Origin: Bryobacterales bacterium
GTDB taxonomy: Bacteria; Acidobacteriota; Terriglobia; Bryobacterales; Bryobacteraceae
NCBI GenBank assembly: GCA_003135055.1
Contig: PLDF01000365.1
Coordinates: 2,463-48,509, forward strand
Length of the DNA stretch: 46,047 nucleotides
Reading direction: 5' to 3'
In this document: in pieces, positions 35,790-43,489 of the stretch
Layout of the letters: every line of letters begins with the position of its first letter
How positions within the stretch are numbered: the first letter of the stretch is position 1
Made by a program: the position numbers and the translations under genes
Notes under the pieces: model-generated
Seen by the model: the letters and a program-made list of their open reading frames with translations, nothing else
Told to the model about the DNA's origin: nothing
Databases searched by the model: none

Positions 35790-35868
35790 GGGCTGGCGTT
35801 GGTTGCACAGGCAGCCAGTGAAGCGCCAGCCCGGCCGTTCAACGGGGTCGCAGGCTTACCGGCCTGCG
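35790..35868 (+). terminator. Tandem hairpins at the end of the Tad operon
   Basis: A 9-bp stem GGGCTGGCG/CGCCAGCCC (35790-35798 with 35824-35832) is followed by a 7-bp stem CGCAGGC/GCCTGCG (35849-35855 with 35862-35868) and GGTTTTCC. They lie between microprotein 2 and the next gene, where the pilus transcript would be expected to end. Confidence 0.45.
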
Positions 35869-35881
35869 GTTAGGTTTTCCT

Positions 35882-36721
35882 ATGGCTCTCGAGTTCCTGT
35901 TGAACAAACAAAATCCGGACGGAGGTTGGCCGTATCTTCACGGTGGTTCCTGGACGGAACCCACCGTTTACGCCGTGCTGGCTCTGTTGGCAGGGGGCGA
36001 GACGGCGCGGTGGAAGCGTGGTATTGCCTGGATCCTGCGGACGCGGCGTAGCGACGGCGGTTGGGCGTCGCGTCCAGGCGTGGGCGAGAGTTCGTGGGTG
36101 ACCGCTCTCGCCGCGCTGATTCCGGAAGAGCGCGTGGGCCAAGCGGCGCACGCCGGGGCTATCGAGTGGCTGCTGCCGGTACAGGGCGAAGATACCACCG
36201 CCGTATACCGCCTGCGGCAGTGGTTGTTGGGAAACTCCCATCCGATCGATCGAAATAATTCCGGCTGGCCGTGGACTCCAGGCGCGGGGGCATGGGTGGG
36301 GCCCACGGCGATGGCCGTGGTGGCTTTGGAGGCTGAACACAAACGGCGCCCATCGGCGCGCGTGGCGGCGCGGGCCCAGGCCGGCCGAAATTTTCTTATG
36401 GCGCACATGTGCCGCGAAGGCGGATGGAATCACGGGTCCACGGACGCTTGGGGTTACGATGCGCCGCCGTATCCGGAAACCACCGGTATGGCGCTGCTGG
36501 CAATGGACCGCGTACGCTCGCCGGGGATGGAGCGCGCGCTTTCCCTGGGCCGCAAGTTCCTGGCGGAAACGCGTTCGGCCGACGCGCAGAATTGGCTCCG
36601 GCTCGGCCTCGCCGCCCAAGGCGAGCTGCCGCAAGGATACGCTCCGCCCCAAGGGATCGCATACCGTACCGTGCCCGAAGTGGCGCTGAGCCACATTGCG
36701 GCATTGGGAGGTTTGGCATGA
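35882..36721 (+). CDS. Prenyltransferase/squalene-cyclase-repeat-like protein
   Basis: 279 residues. It shows repeated alpha-barrel motifs of the terpenoid cyclase/prenyltransferase fold: FLLNKQNPDGGWPYL (a QW-type motif) near residue 5, RRSDGGWASRPG near 56, NSGWPWTPG near 125 and EGGWNHGS near 180. No DxDD or DxD catalytic motif of squalene-hopene cyclases is present and the length is less than half of a cyclase. There is no signal peptide. It is therefore a repeat protein of this fold, of unknown activity. The start is preceded directly by an in-frame stop, and its end overlaps the next gene in ATGA. Confidence 0.75.
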   Translation: MALEFLLNKQNPDGGWPYLHGGSWTEPTVYAVLALLAGGETARWKRGIAWILRTRRSDGGWASRPGVGESSWVTALAALIPEERVGQAAHAGAIEWLLPVQGEDTTAVYRLRQWLLGNSHPIDRNNSGWPWTPGAGAWVGPTAMAVVALEAEHKRRPSARVAARAQAGRNFLMAHMCREGGWNHGSTDAWGYDAPPYPETTGMALLAMDRVRSPGMERALSLGRKFLAETRSADAQNWLRLGLAAQGELPQGYAPPQGIAYRTVPEVALSHIAALGGLA

Positions 36722-37680
36722 CGCGGCGCGAACTGATTGCCGGCGCGGGCGCAGTTGCGCTGGCGGGTTGCACCAGCAGGAACGCAACGGCGCCGCCGCT
36801 TCCGCAGATGGTTTCCATTGTTCGTGCGCCCGCGTACGACCAGAGCATTTACGATACCGTGCGGCGCATGCTTACGGACCACCGGCTCGACGTGCGCGGA
36901 CGCAAGGTGGTGCTCAAGCCGAACCTGGTGGAATTCGAGCCGGGCAGCAGCATCAATACGCATCCCATGGTGGTGCACGCCGCCTACGAAGCGTTCCGCG
37001 CCATGGGCGCCGCGAGCGTGCGCATCGCCGAAGGCCCGGGACATCGCCGCAACACGCTCGATCTGGCCGACGCCGCGGGCTACTTCCATACCATTCCGGG
37101 CTTTGAAGACGTCTTCACCGATCTGAATGTCGACGACGTTTCGCCCGTGCATCTTTCGCGCCAGCTTTCGCGTCTCGGCAAACTCTACCTGCCAAACACG
37201 GTGCTGGGCGCGGACTTGCTGGTCTCAATGCCCAAGATGAAAACGCACCATTGGGTGGGCGCCACGCTTGCCATGAAGAATCTGTTCGGCGTGGTTCCAG
37301 GCGGCCTCTATGGATGGCCGAAGAATGTGCTGCACTGGGCCGGCATCGACGAATCCATCGTCGATTTGCATTCGGTCTTTCCGCGGCAATTCGCCCTGGT
37401 GGATGGCATCGTCGGCATGGAAGGCAACGGGCCGATCCAGGGCACGCCGAAGACGGCTGGCGTGCTGGTGGCGGGCAGCGACCCGGCGGCCGTGGATGCC
37501 ACATGCTGCCGCATCATGCGCATCGATCCATCCAAGGTGGGATACTTGCGGCTCGCGGCCGAAGGCGGCGCGCAGATCGCCGAGGCGGGAATCCGGCAGA
37601 CCGGCGAGCGCATCGCCAGCGCGGCTACGCCTTTCGCATTGATCCCTTATTTCCGGACCTATCGGATAGACAATAGTTGA
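36718..37680 (+). CDS. DUF362-domain protein with Tat/lipobox-type signal
   Basis: 320 residues; the ATG overlaps the previous stop (ATGA). The N-terminus TRRELIAGAGAVALAGC combines a twin Arg with a lipobox-like AGC, so it may be an exported lipoprotein. The DUF362 region (about 55-290) shows VVLKPNLV, NTHPMVVHAAYEAFRAMGAASVRIAEG, LLVSMPKMKTHHWVGATLAMKNLFGVVPG and GIVGMEGNGPIQGTPK. DUF362 proteins are often ferredoxin-linked, but this one has no Cys-rich ferredoxin domain. Function is unknown. It is part of a three-gene coupled set with the cyclase-repeat protein and the membrane protein that follows. Confidence 0.87.
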   Translation: MTRRELIAGAGAVALAGCTSRNATAPPLPQMVSIVRAPAYDQSIYDTVRRMLTDHRLDVRGRKVVLKPNLVEFEPGSSINTHPMVVHAAYEAFRAMGAASVRIAEGPGHRRNTLDLADAAGYFHTIPGFEDVFTDLNVDDVSPVHLSRQLSRLGKLYLPNTVLGADLLVSMPKMKTHHWVGATLAMKNLFGVVPGGLYGWPKNVLHWAGIDESIVDLHSVFPRQFALVDGIVGMEGNGPIQGTPKTAGVLVAGSDPAAVDATCCRIMRIDPSKVGYLRLAAEGGAQIAEAGIRQTGERIASAATPFALIPYFRTYRIDNS

Positions 37681-39225
37681 ATGTCCGCTAAACGCGTCCG
37701 CCGCGTATCGAAGACTTCCAGCACTCCCCCATTTGCCCCCACTCCCGCGGTTGCCCCCGCATCCGCGCCGCCGCCCGAATGGGTTGCGAGACTCGCCGCG
37801 CTGGGGCAAAGCCCGCTGGGCTACGCGCTGGCGTCGCTGCTTGTGCTGCTGCCTTGCTATTGGCAGGCGCGCATACAGGCTGGCGACCTTTCGAGCCACG
37901 TCTATAATTCGTGGCTGGCGCAGTTGGTCGATGCGGGCAAGCTGCCCGGTCTGGTGGTGGCGCAGCAGGCCACGAACATGCTCTTCGACCGGATTCTGAG
38001 CGGCCTCTTCCGGACGTTGGGGCCGGATTTGGCGCAGCGCATTGCCGTGTCGATGGCGGTGCTGGTGTTCGTATGGGGAGCGTTCGCGTTTGTTTCGGCG
38101 GCCTCGGGCCGGCGCGCGTGGAGCCTGCTGCCTTGCATCGCGATGCTGGCGTACGGTTGGGTGTTCCACATGGGCTTTTTCAATTTCTATCTGGGCCTGG
38201 GACTGAGCTTCTGGGGATTGGCGCTGGCGTGGGAAATGCAACCCAAGCGGGTGGCGGCGGCGCTGGCGGTATTCGTACTGGCAATGCTTGCGCACGCGCT
38301 GGCATGCGCCTGGGGCCTGGCTTTTGTGGCGTTCCTGTGGGCCGCGAAGCGAATGGGCGAGGCCCGCCTGCTGCAAGTGACGGGCGTTGCCTTGGGAGCG
38401 CTGATCGTGGCTGTGATCGCGGTGGACACCGCGTGGCGCACGCACTGGTCGTCCGATCAGCTCAAGCTCGTTACCGGCGCGGACCAGGTGGCCGTTTTCG
38501 ACGGCAAGTACGACGCGCTCTTCCTGGCGCTGCTGGCAGTTTGGGGATTGATGTTGGCGGAACTGATCCGGCAGCGGGGCCGGCGGCAAATCCTCCTCGG
38601 CTTGCCGTTGCAGTTCTGCGTGCTGAGCGCGGCTGGCGTCTTCCTCTTGCCCGGCGGCATTTCCATCCCGGGCTACCGGAACAATCTGGTGTATATCACC
38701 GAGCGCATGTCGCTGGGCGTGGCGGTGTGCATTTGCGCGCTGCTGGCGTCCGCCAAGGCCCGCGCGTGGCAGCAATGGTGCATGGCCGCGGTGGCGGCGC
38801 TGTTCTTTGGATTCCTGTTTCACGACGAAAGCGCGTTGAACGCTTTCGAGGGCCGGATGCAGCGGATGGTGATGCGTCTGCCTCCGGGCCAGCGGATAGT
38901 GAGCGGCGCCAACGACCCATCGCTGCGCGTGAACGCGATGGCCCACATGATCGACCGGGTCTGCATCGGCCGCTGCTATAGCTACGCGAACTACGAGCCT
39001 TCCACCTGGCAGTTCCGCGTGCGCGCCGTGGCGCCGAACCCCTACGTGGCGAGCAGCTACGCCGATTCGTTCGCGCTGCAGACGGGCCAATACATCGTCA
39101 AGCCCATGGATTTGCCACTGTACGAAGTGACATTGGACGATCAGGGGAACCAGATCGTCGTAAGTTTGCCGGCCGGCGCTCCGACCGGATCGAAGTTCTG
39201 CAAAATATTGCCGGATATTCTTTAG
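37681..39225 (+). CDS. Polytopic membrane protein, unknown function
   Basis: 514 residues, starting right after the DUF362 stop. After a Pro/Ala-rich cytoplasmic start come ten to eleven membrane spans (about 48-400) and a soluble C-terminal domain. The first outside loop has IQAGDLSSHVYNSWLAQLVDAGKLPGL, reminiscent of GT-C-type proteins (an Asp near a membrane border and a W-x-x-Q loop). The C-terminal part includes NDPSLRVNAMAHMIDRVCIGRCYSYANYEPSTWQFRVRA. I cannot assign a family; membrane glycosyltransferase-like is the best guess. Confidence 0.72.
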   Translation: MSAKRVRRVSKTSSTPPFAPTPAVAPASAPPPEWVARLAALGQSPLGYALASLLVLLPCYWQARIQAGDLSSHVYNSWLAQLVDAGKLPGLVVAQQATNMLFDRILSGLFRTLGPDLAQRIAVSMAVLVFVWGAFAFVSAASGRRAWSLLPCIAMLAYGWVFHMGFFNFYLGLGLSFWGLALAWEMQPKRVAAALAVFVLAMLAHALACAWGLAFVAFLWAAKRMGEARLLQVTGVALGALIVAVIAVDTAWRTHWSSDQLKLVTGADQVAVFDGKYDALFLALLAVWGLMLAELIRQRGRRQILLGLPLQFCVLSAAGVFLLPGGISIPGYRNNLVYITERMSLGVAVCICALLASAKARAWQQWCMAAVAALFFGFLFHDESALNAFEGRMQRMVMRLPPGQRIVSGANDPSLRVNAMAHMIDRVCIGRCYSYANYEPSTWQFRVRAVAPNPYVASSYADSFALQTGQYIVKPMDLPLYEVTLDDQGNQIVVSLPAGAPTGSKFCKILPDIL

Positions 39226-39386
39226 GCCGATTAGCCTCGGGCACGCGCGAAGAGGAAGAGGCGGCGGCGATGGCGCCCTCTGGGTCCGGCTCCGATCGGA
39301 GCCACGACCGTAGGGAGTGTTTTTCCGCAAGAGCGCAAAACCCCGGTCAGTTGCCTGTCCACGAAAGGAGTGGCCAAACAGCAAGC

Positions 39387-39427
39387 GCCGCCTGAAAGGC
39401 GGCTGCAGCCAGGATTGGCTGCCCCAC
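39387..39427. repeat. 41-bp double-hairpin element, copy 1
   Basis: GCCGCC-TGAAA-GGCGGC forms one hairpin and GCAGCCA-GGAT-TGGCTGC a second, ending in CCCAC. It differs from the copy at 45187-45227 at only three positions, two of which are paired in the first stem. It lies between the convergent membrane-protein and KAS III-like genes. Confidence 0.85.
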
Positions 39428-40369
39428 TCAGAGATGGCCGTTTGCCGGTTTCGCCAGTACCGCGCCCCAGTTCAACCCCGCGCCGAAAGCCGCTAAAACA
39501 ATGGGCGCTTCAATCTTGCCAACCTCCCGATGCCATTCCGCGGCCGCAATCAGCATGGATGCCGACGACGTGTTCCCGTACCTCTGCACGTTGCAATAGA
39601 ACTTCGATTCGGCCACGCCCAGCGATTGGGCCACGCGCAGAATCAAATTCAGATTGGCCTGATGCAGCAGGAATGCGGCCACCTGCTCCGCCTTGCAGCC
39701 GTTGCGTTCCAGCACTTCCACGATTACGCGCGGTATCTTGCGCGTGGCGTGCAGAATGATCGAGCGGCCATCCATGAAGAGCGGCGAATCGAGGTCGAGC
39801 TGCAACGATTCGGCGTAGTCGCCATCGGTGTGCAGCACGGAATCCACGATTTCGGCGAATCCCGATTCCGCGCTCACCACGCATGCGCCGGCGCCGTCGC
39901 CAAAGAGGACGGCGGTGTCGCGGCTGTTCGGACTCACTTGCACCACGCGCGACATGATCTCCGCGCCCACCACCAGCACATTGCCGTAGGCCGCTGCCAT
40001 CTGCGAAGCCATCGCGATTCCGGCCAGCGATCCGGCGCTAGCCATCGGCACATCGATAGCGGGCGTGCCGGGAATGCCGAGCGCGGCGCCGATGGAGGAC
40101 GCCGGCCCCGGGAACCGCCGCTCGCTCGATCCGCTCGCCACCAGGATGAAACCGATCTGCTGCGCCGCCATGCCCGCGCGCTCCAGGCAGTCCTTGGCGG
40201 CGAAGAGGCCGAGCTCGGCGACCGTCTGGTGCGGCGCCGCGAACCGCCGCTCGGCGATGCCGGTCATGTGCAGCAGCCACGCTTCATCCACGCCCACCAT
40301 GGGCGCGAGCTCCGCGTTGGTGACGACGCGCGAGGGAAGATAGCATCCGAACGCCCTCAGATACGCCAT
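39428..40369 (-). CDS. KAS III-like (FabH-type) acyltransferase with Ser in place of catalytic Cys
   Basis: 313 residues, full length for FabH. The His (LLHQANLN) and Asn (YGNTSSAS) of the catalytic triad are present, as is FGDGAGACVV. At the nucleophile site, where FabH has D-V-x-x-A-C-S-G, this protein has IDVPMASAGSLAG, so residue 111 is Ser (codon AGC). KAS III relatives with Ser, such as DpsC of daunorubicin synthesis, act as acyltransferases or unusual starter enzymes rather than standard condensing enzymes. The ATG overlaps the stop of the acyl carrier protein gene (TGATG), so the two are probably made together and interact. It is likely to load or transfer an acyl group in the O-acylation operon, rather than serve in fatty acid synthesis. 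Confidence 0.9.
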   Translation of the reverse strand: MAYLRAFGCYLPSRVVTNAELAPMVGVDEAWLLHMTGIAERRFAAPHQTVAELGLFAAKDCLERAGMAAQQIGFILVASGSSERRFPGPASSIGAALGIPGTPAIDVPMASAGSLAGIAMASQMAAAYGNVLVVGAEIMSRVVQVSPNSRDTAVLFGDGAGACVVSAESGFAEIVDSVLHTDGDYAESLQLDLDSPLFMDGRSIILHATRKIPRVIVEVLERNGCKAEQVAAFLLHQANLNLILRVAQSLGVAESKFYCNVQRYGNTSSASMLIAAAEWHREVGKIEAPIVLAAFGAGLNWGAVLAKPANGHL

Positions 40370-40662
40370 CAGACGCGGCTCTCAAGGTACGCCTGAATCC
40401 GCACGATGGAGTCGAATTTGCGCGGCGTCAGGTCCGCGTCGGGCACGCGGATGGAAAACTCGGCTTCGAGCGCGGACACCAGGTCCGTAAGCGAAAACGA
40501 ATCGAGCATGCCCGATTCGAACAGCGATTCGTCCGGCGACGGGTCGACCGGCATGGCGGCCACGCGGCGCACGATTTCGAGGATTTTGGCTTGCTGGATC
40601 CGACTCGGCTGAATCTTACCCGGCCGGATCTTACTTGACTGCATGTTACTTGATTCGTCCAT
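40369..40662 (-). CDS. Acyl carrier protein
   Basis: 97 residues from the ATG at 40662, which has GGAAGGG just upstream; other starts are 40707 and 40644. The phosphopantetheine site is ESGMLDSFSLTDLVSALE, with Ser near residue 55. The rest has the ACP four-helix pattern (FDSIVRIQAYLES at the end). The N-terminus carries an odd basic stretch with repeated K-I-x-P / R-I-x-x units (SKIRPGKIQPSRIQQAKI) not usual for ACPs, possibly a docking segment. The 5' end overlaps the SGNH gene by 17 bp and the 3' end overlaps the KAS III-like gene. The role is probably to carry the acyl group for surface-glycan acylation, comparable in position to DltC in the dlt system. Confidence 0.88.
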   Translation of the reverse strand: MDESSNMQSSKIRPGKIQPSRIQQAKILEIVRRVAAMPVDPSPDESLFESGMLDSFSLTDLVSALEAEFSIRVPDADLTPRKFDSIVRIQAYLESRV

Positions 40663-42031
40663 TCCCTTCCTTTTCGGATTCCGTTCGCGCCTTTTGATAG
40701 ACGTCATACTGACTCATCAGGTCCTCAAACAGCGCGGTGGCCAGGCGATGGTACCCGGCGTCCGTGAAGTGAACGCGGTCCACCTGCCCCAGGCCCGCGA
40801 CGACCCACTGGGGCATGGAGCCTTTGCCGCCCATGCGCTCGCGCGTATCCCAGAAGGCGCAACCGTTAGCTTTGCAGGCGGCGCGCTGCGCGGCGATAAC
40901 CCAGTCGATGCCGGGCACCGGCTTCCACACGCCGCGGTACCGCGCCCACCGGTCGCCGGGTCCGATGGCGAGAATGGAAGCGGCCGGCGCGGCGGCGCGC
41001 AGCTTCTCCAACAGAGAGGAATACATCGCCTGATAGCTTGCCGGGTCCCATGCGGAGTCGCTGGCTTCATTGGCGCCGTATGCGAGCACGATCAACGCCG
41101 GATTGCGGCGCTGCAAATAGGTGGCCAGCATGTCCTGGTTCCAGCGGAGCATCACCGCGGCCTCCGCGCCGTTGATGCCGAGGGCTTCGTAGGTGACGCC
41201 GCCGTCACGATCGGCAACCCACCCGAAGAGGCGCACCGGCCTCGCTTCGAGCGTTCTCAAAACAAAGTGGTGCGGCCCGGCGGGGATTTCGTAGGTGACG
41301 AAGGCGGGCGCCAGATCGCCATCGGTGGAGAATTGCTGCAGCGGCTGGTCGCCGTCATACAACTCCACGCCGCCTCCGCCGGGCTGTTGCAGGTAGTCGA
41401 TTTCGATGCGGTCGCAATCGGCATCGACGGCGACCGATTGGCCCGCGCTCCACGCCACAATGCTGATGCCGCCCAAGCCGTAGTAGCCGTCGCCATCGGC
41501 TTTGCGCAGGCCTTCGCTTTGCCAGCCGGCGGTGGCGCTGCTGCGCGCGTCGAAGCGCCGGTAGCCCGCGAATGGATGTCCGGCGACGGAAAACCCGGAA
41601 CCGCCATCGCCGAAGCGCTGTTGGAAGAGGTCGCGCAGACCGCCGGTCCACTGGTCGGCGGCGGTGTGCGAATCGCCGAAGTGGAGAATGTGTACCGGGT
41701 CGTGCGATTGGCCACTGGTGAGCCGCAGAAGCTGCTCGAAGACGGGCGCGAACGCGCCGGGCTGGCGCAGGGTGAGGTTCGCCGATGCCACAAGATTCCG
41801 GATCACCTTGTTGAGCGCCGCCGCGCGCATGGCCGCGGTGACCTGGGCGGTGGTGCGGCGCGGTTTCTTCTTTGCCGCGGGCTTTTTGCGGGCCTCAGGC
41901 TTGTTGGGGGCCGGGGGCTTTTTGCGGACCGCCGGCGCTATTTGAGCCGCGGGCGCTGCCTGGAACGGTACTGCCAGCCGGAATAGAGCACAGATTGCGG
42001 TAAAGGCGAGAATCGGCAGCGGCGCGCGCAT
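40646..42031 (-). CDS. SGNH/GDSL hydrolase-type protein 2 of the O-acylation operon
   Basis: 461 residues. A signal peptide or anchor (about 1-25) is followed by a Lys/Pro/Ala-rich linker (about 35-60). The SGNH domain shows block I HFGDSHTAADQW with Ser near 121, the Asn block VLAYGANEASDS and block V VDRVHFTDAGYH (DxxH). Between them is an inserted beta-rich domain with IDYLQQPGGG. The second SGNH protein upstream has the same insert and order, so the two are paralogs. In AlgI/PatA-type systems such SGNH proteins complete acetyl transfer to the polysaccharide in the periplasm. Confidence 0.88.
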   Translation of the reverse strand: MRAPLPILAFTAICALFRLAVPFQAAPAAQIAPAVRKKPPAPNKPEARKKPAAKKKPRRTTAQVTAAMRAAALNKVIRNLVASANLTLRQPGAFAPVFEQLLRLTSGQSHDPVHILHFGDSHTAADQWTGGLRDLFQQRFGDGGSGFSVAGHPFAGYRRFDARSSATAGWQSEGLRKADGDGYYGLGGISIVAWSAGQSVAVDADCDRIEIDYLQQPGGGGVELYDGDQPLQQFSTDGDLAPAFVTYEIPAGPHHFVLRTLEARPVRLFGWVADRDGGVTYEALGINGAEAAVMLRWNQDMLATYLQRRNPALIVLAYGANEASDSAWDPASYQAMYSSLLEKLRAAAPAASILAIGPGDRWARYRGVWKPVPGIDWVIAAQRAACKANGCAFWDTRERMGGKGSMPQWVVAGLGQVDRVHFTDAGYHRLATALFEDLMSQYDVYQKARTESEKEGNGRIK

Positions 42032-42040
42032 CGTTCCTTC

Positions 42041-43489
42041 TTAGCGTACCGCGCCGCTTGCGGAGGATTGATTCTGCAACTGCCGCAATTTGTAACGCGA
42101 GAGGCCGGATTCAATCTGCTTCACGAAAACGGTGGCGACGATTTTCCCTCCGGCCGGGTAGGGATGGATGAAGTCGGCCGAGACCAAACGCGGCTGGCTG
42201 GCGTACCATCGCGCCATGGTTCCCGAGCCGCCCATGGCCGCGAACGTATCGAAGAATCCGCAGCCTGTGTCCTGGGCGACGCGCCGCTGGGTGGCGACTA
42301 TACGCGGAATGGTGGCCATGGTTTCGATTTCGCCGGGGCCGGTGAGATGGCCGCGGTCCATGGGGCTCATCACCAGAATGGAGGCGCCTGGCAGCGCCGC
42401 ACGGACGCGGCGGATGGCCTCGCGCAGCTCCTTTTCGTAGTGCTTATCGACGAACTCCGGGAAATCGGCCTCGTTGGTGCCGTAGTTGATCACCACCAGA
42501 TTGGGATTGCGTTGGCGAAGCTCGGCAGCCCAGTGCTGCTGGTTGAACGTGTGCGAGAGCACGGTGATGGAGGCGCCGTTCAGACCGAGACTATCGTACA
42601 CAACGCCGGGACCGGGTTTTTCGGCAGTGAGTCCGAAGAGCCGCACCTGACCCTCGGTGCGCAGCTCGAGCTCGGAGGCGCCGCCCGCGACGGTGAATAG
42701 GGCAAAACCGGGGGACTTCGCATCGCTCGCGGTGGGAATTTCAGTTACCGTTGTCGCTTGCGTTGTCGCTTGCGTCGTCTCTGGCGTTGTGTCTTTCGCG
42801 GTGTCCCGCGCTGTATCCCGGGTAGCCCCCTTCGTGGTCACGGTCACCGTTCCGCCGCCGGGTTGTTGCAGGTAGTAGAGCTCGAAGCGCGATTGGCCCG
42901 GGTCGTCGAGGCGGATGCGCGTGCGCGCCGAAGCGCCGGCGGTGAAGCTGACGCCGCCGAGTCCGAAAAAGCCGTCTTTGATTTCGAAGTGCGTGGCCGG
43001 CGCAATCTGCCATCCGGCGCCGGAAAGCGAGACTCCGCGATGCTGATACCACGCCCAAGGCTTGGCCAGCAGGATGAAGCCATGTCCGGCGTCGCCGAAG
43101 CGGGCTTGCAGCTGCGCGCGGATGTCGCCGGTGATCAGGTCGGCGGTAGTGGGCGAATCGCCGTAGTGGGTGACGCGGGTGACGGCGCCGGCTTCCTTGC
43201 GCTCGGTGCGCCAGAGTGCGGCATAGAATTGGTCCAGGCCGCCGTTGGCGTCTTCGAGCAGTGACGCAACTGGCTTGCCTATGGAGCGCATGGGCGGTTC
43301 GACAGCGACCTCCTCAGTCCGATGGGGCGTCAGAGGGATCAGCGGCGTTCGCTCGGGGTCGAACTCGGCCAGAGAAGCGAGCTGACTGAGGCGCGGACCT
43401 TTGATGGCGGGGGCGACGCGCGGCAAGAGCGCGAACAGTGCGCCGAGCGTTGCGACGGTCAATGCGGTTTGGGTGGGGAATCGGGTCAC
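42041..43489 (-). CDS. SGNH/GDSL hydrolase-type protein 1 of the O-acylation operon
   Basis: 482 residues from a GTG directly after the MBOAT stop. It has an N-terminal hydrophobic signal/anchor (about 9-28). Block I is THYGDSPTTADLITGD (Ser near 112), the Asn block is VINYGTNEADFP, and block V is SADFIHPYPAGG (DxxH). The inserted domain again has LYYLQQPGGG. Just after it, around 42725-42835, is an expanded Thr/Asp/Ala repeat with units such as DTARDTAKDTT and TTQATTQATT, absent from the paralog. It is expected in the periplasm, as an acyltransferase or esterase acting with the MBOAT protein. Confidence 0.88.
   Translation of the reverse strand: MTRFPTQTALTVATLGALFALLPRVAPAIKGPRLSQLASLAEFDPERTPLIPLTPHRTEEVAVEPPMRSIGKPVASLLEDANGGLDQFYAALWRTERKEAGAVTRVTHYGDSPTTADLITGDIRAQLQARFGDAGHGFILLAKPWAWYQHRGVSLSGAGWQIAPATHFEIKDGFFGLGGVSFTAGASARTRIRLDDPGQSRFELYYLQQPGGGTVTVTTKGATRDTARDTAKDTTPETTQATTQATTVTEIPTASDAKSPGFALFTVAGGASELELRTEGQVRLFGLTAEKPGPGVVYDSLGLNGASITVLSHTFNQQHWAAELRQRNPNLVVINYGTNEADFPEFVDKHYEKELREAIRRVRAALPGASILVMSPMDRGHLTGPGEIETMATIPRIVATQRRVAQDTGCGFFDTFAAMGGSGTMARWYASQPRLVSADFIHPYPAGGKIVATVFVKQIESGLSRYKLRQLQNQSSASGAVR

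Noticed and set aside
36409..36717. Upstream extension of the DUF362 gene
   Set aside because: It overlaps the cyclase-repeat gene in another frame; the ATG at 36718 gives a proper signal sequence and ATGA coupling.
37225..39384. 719-codon antisense frame over the DUF362 and membrane-protein genes
   Set aside because: Very rich in Arg, Gln and His with no motif, and it spans two well-supported genes.
42725..42840. Possible CRISPR-like repeat
   Set aside because: The units are 6-12 bp and continuous, and they encode a Thr-rich stretch of the SGNH protein.
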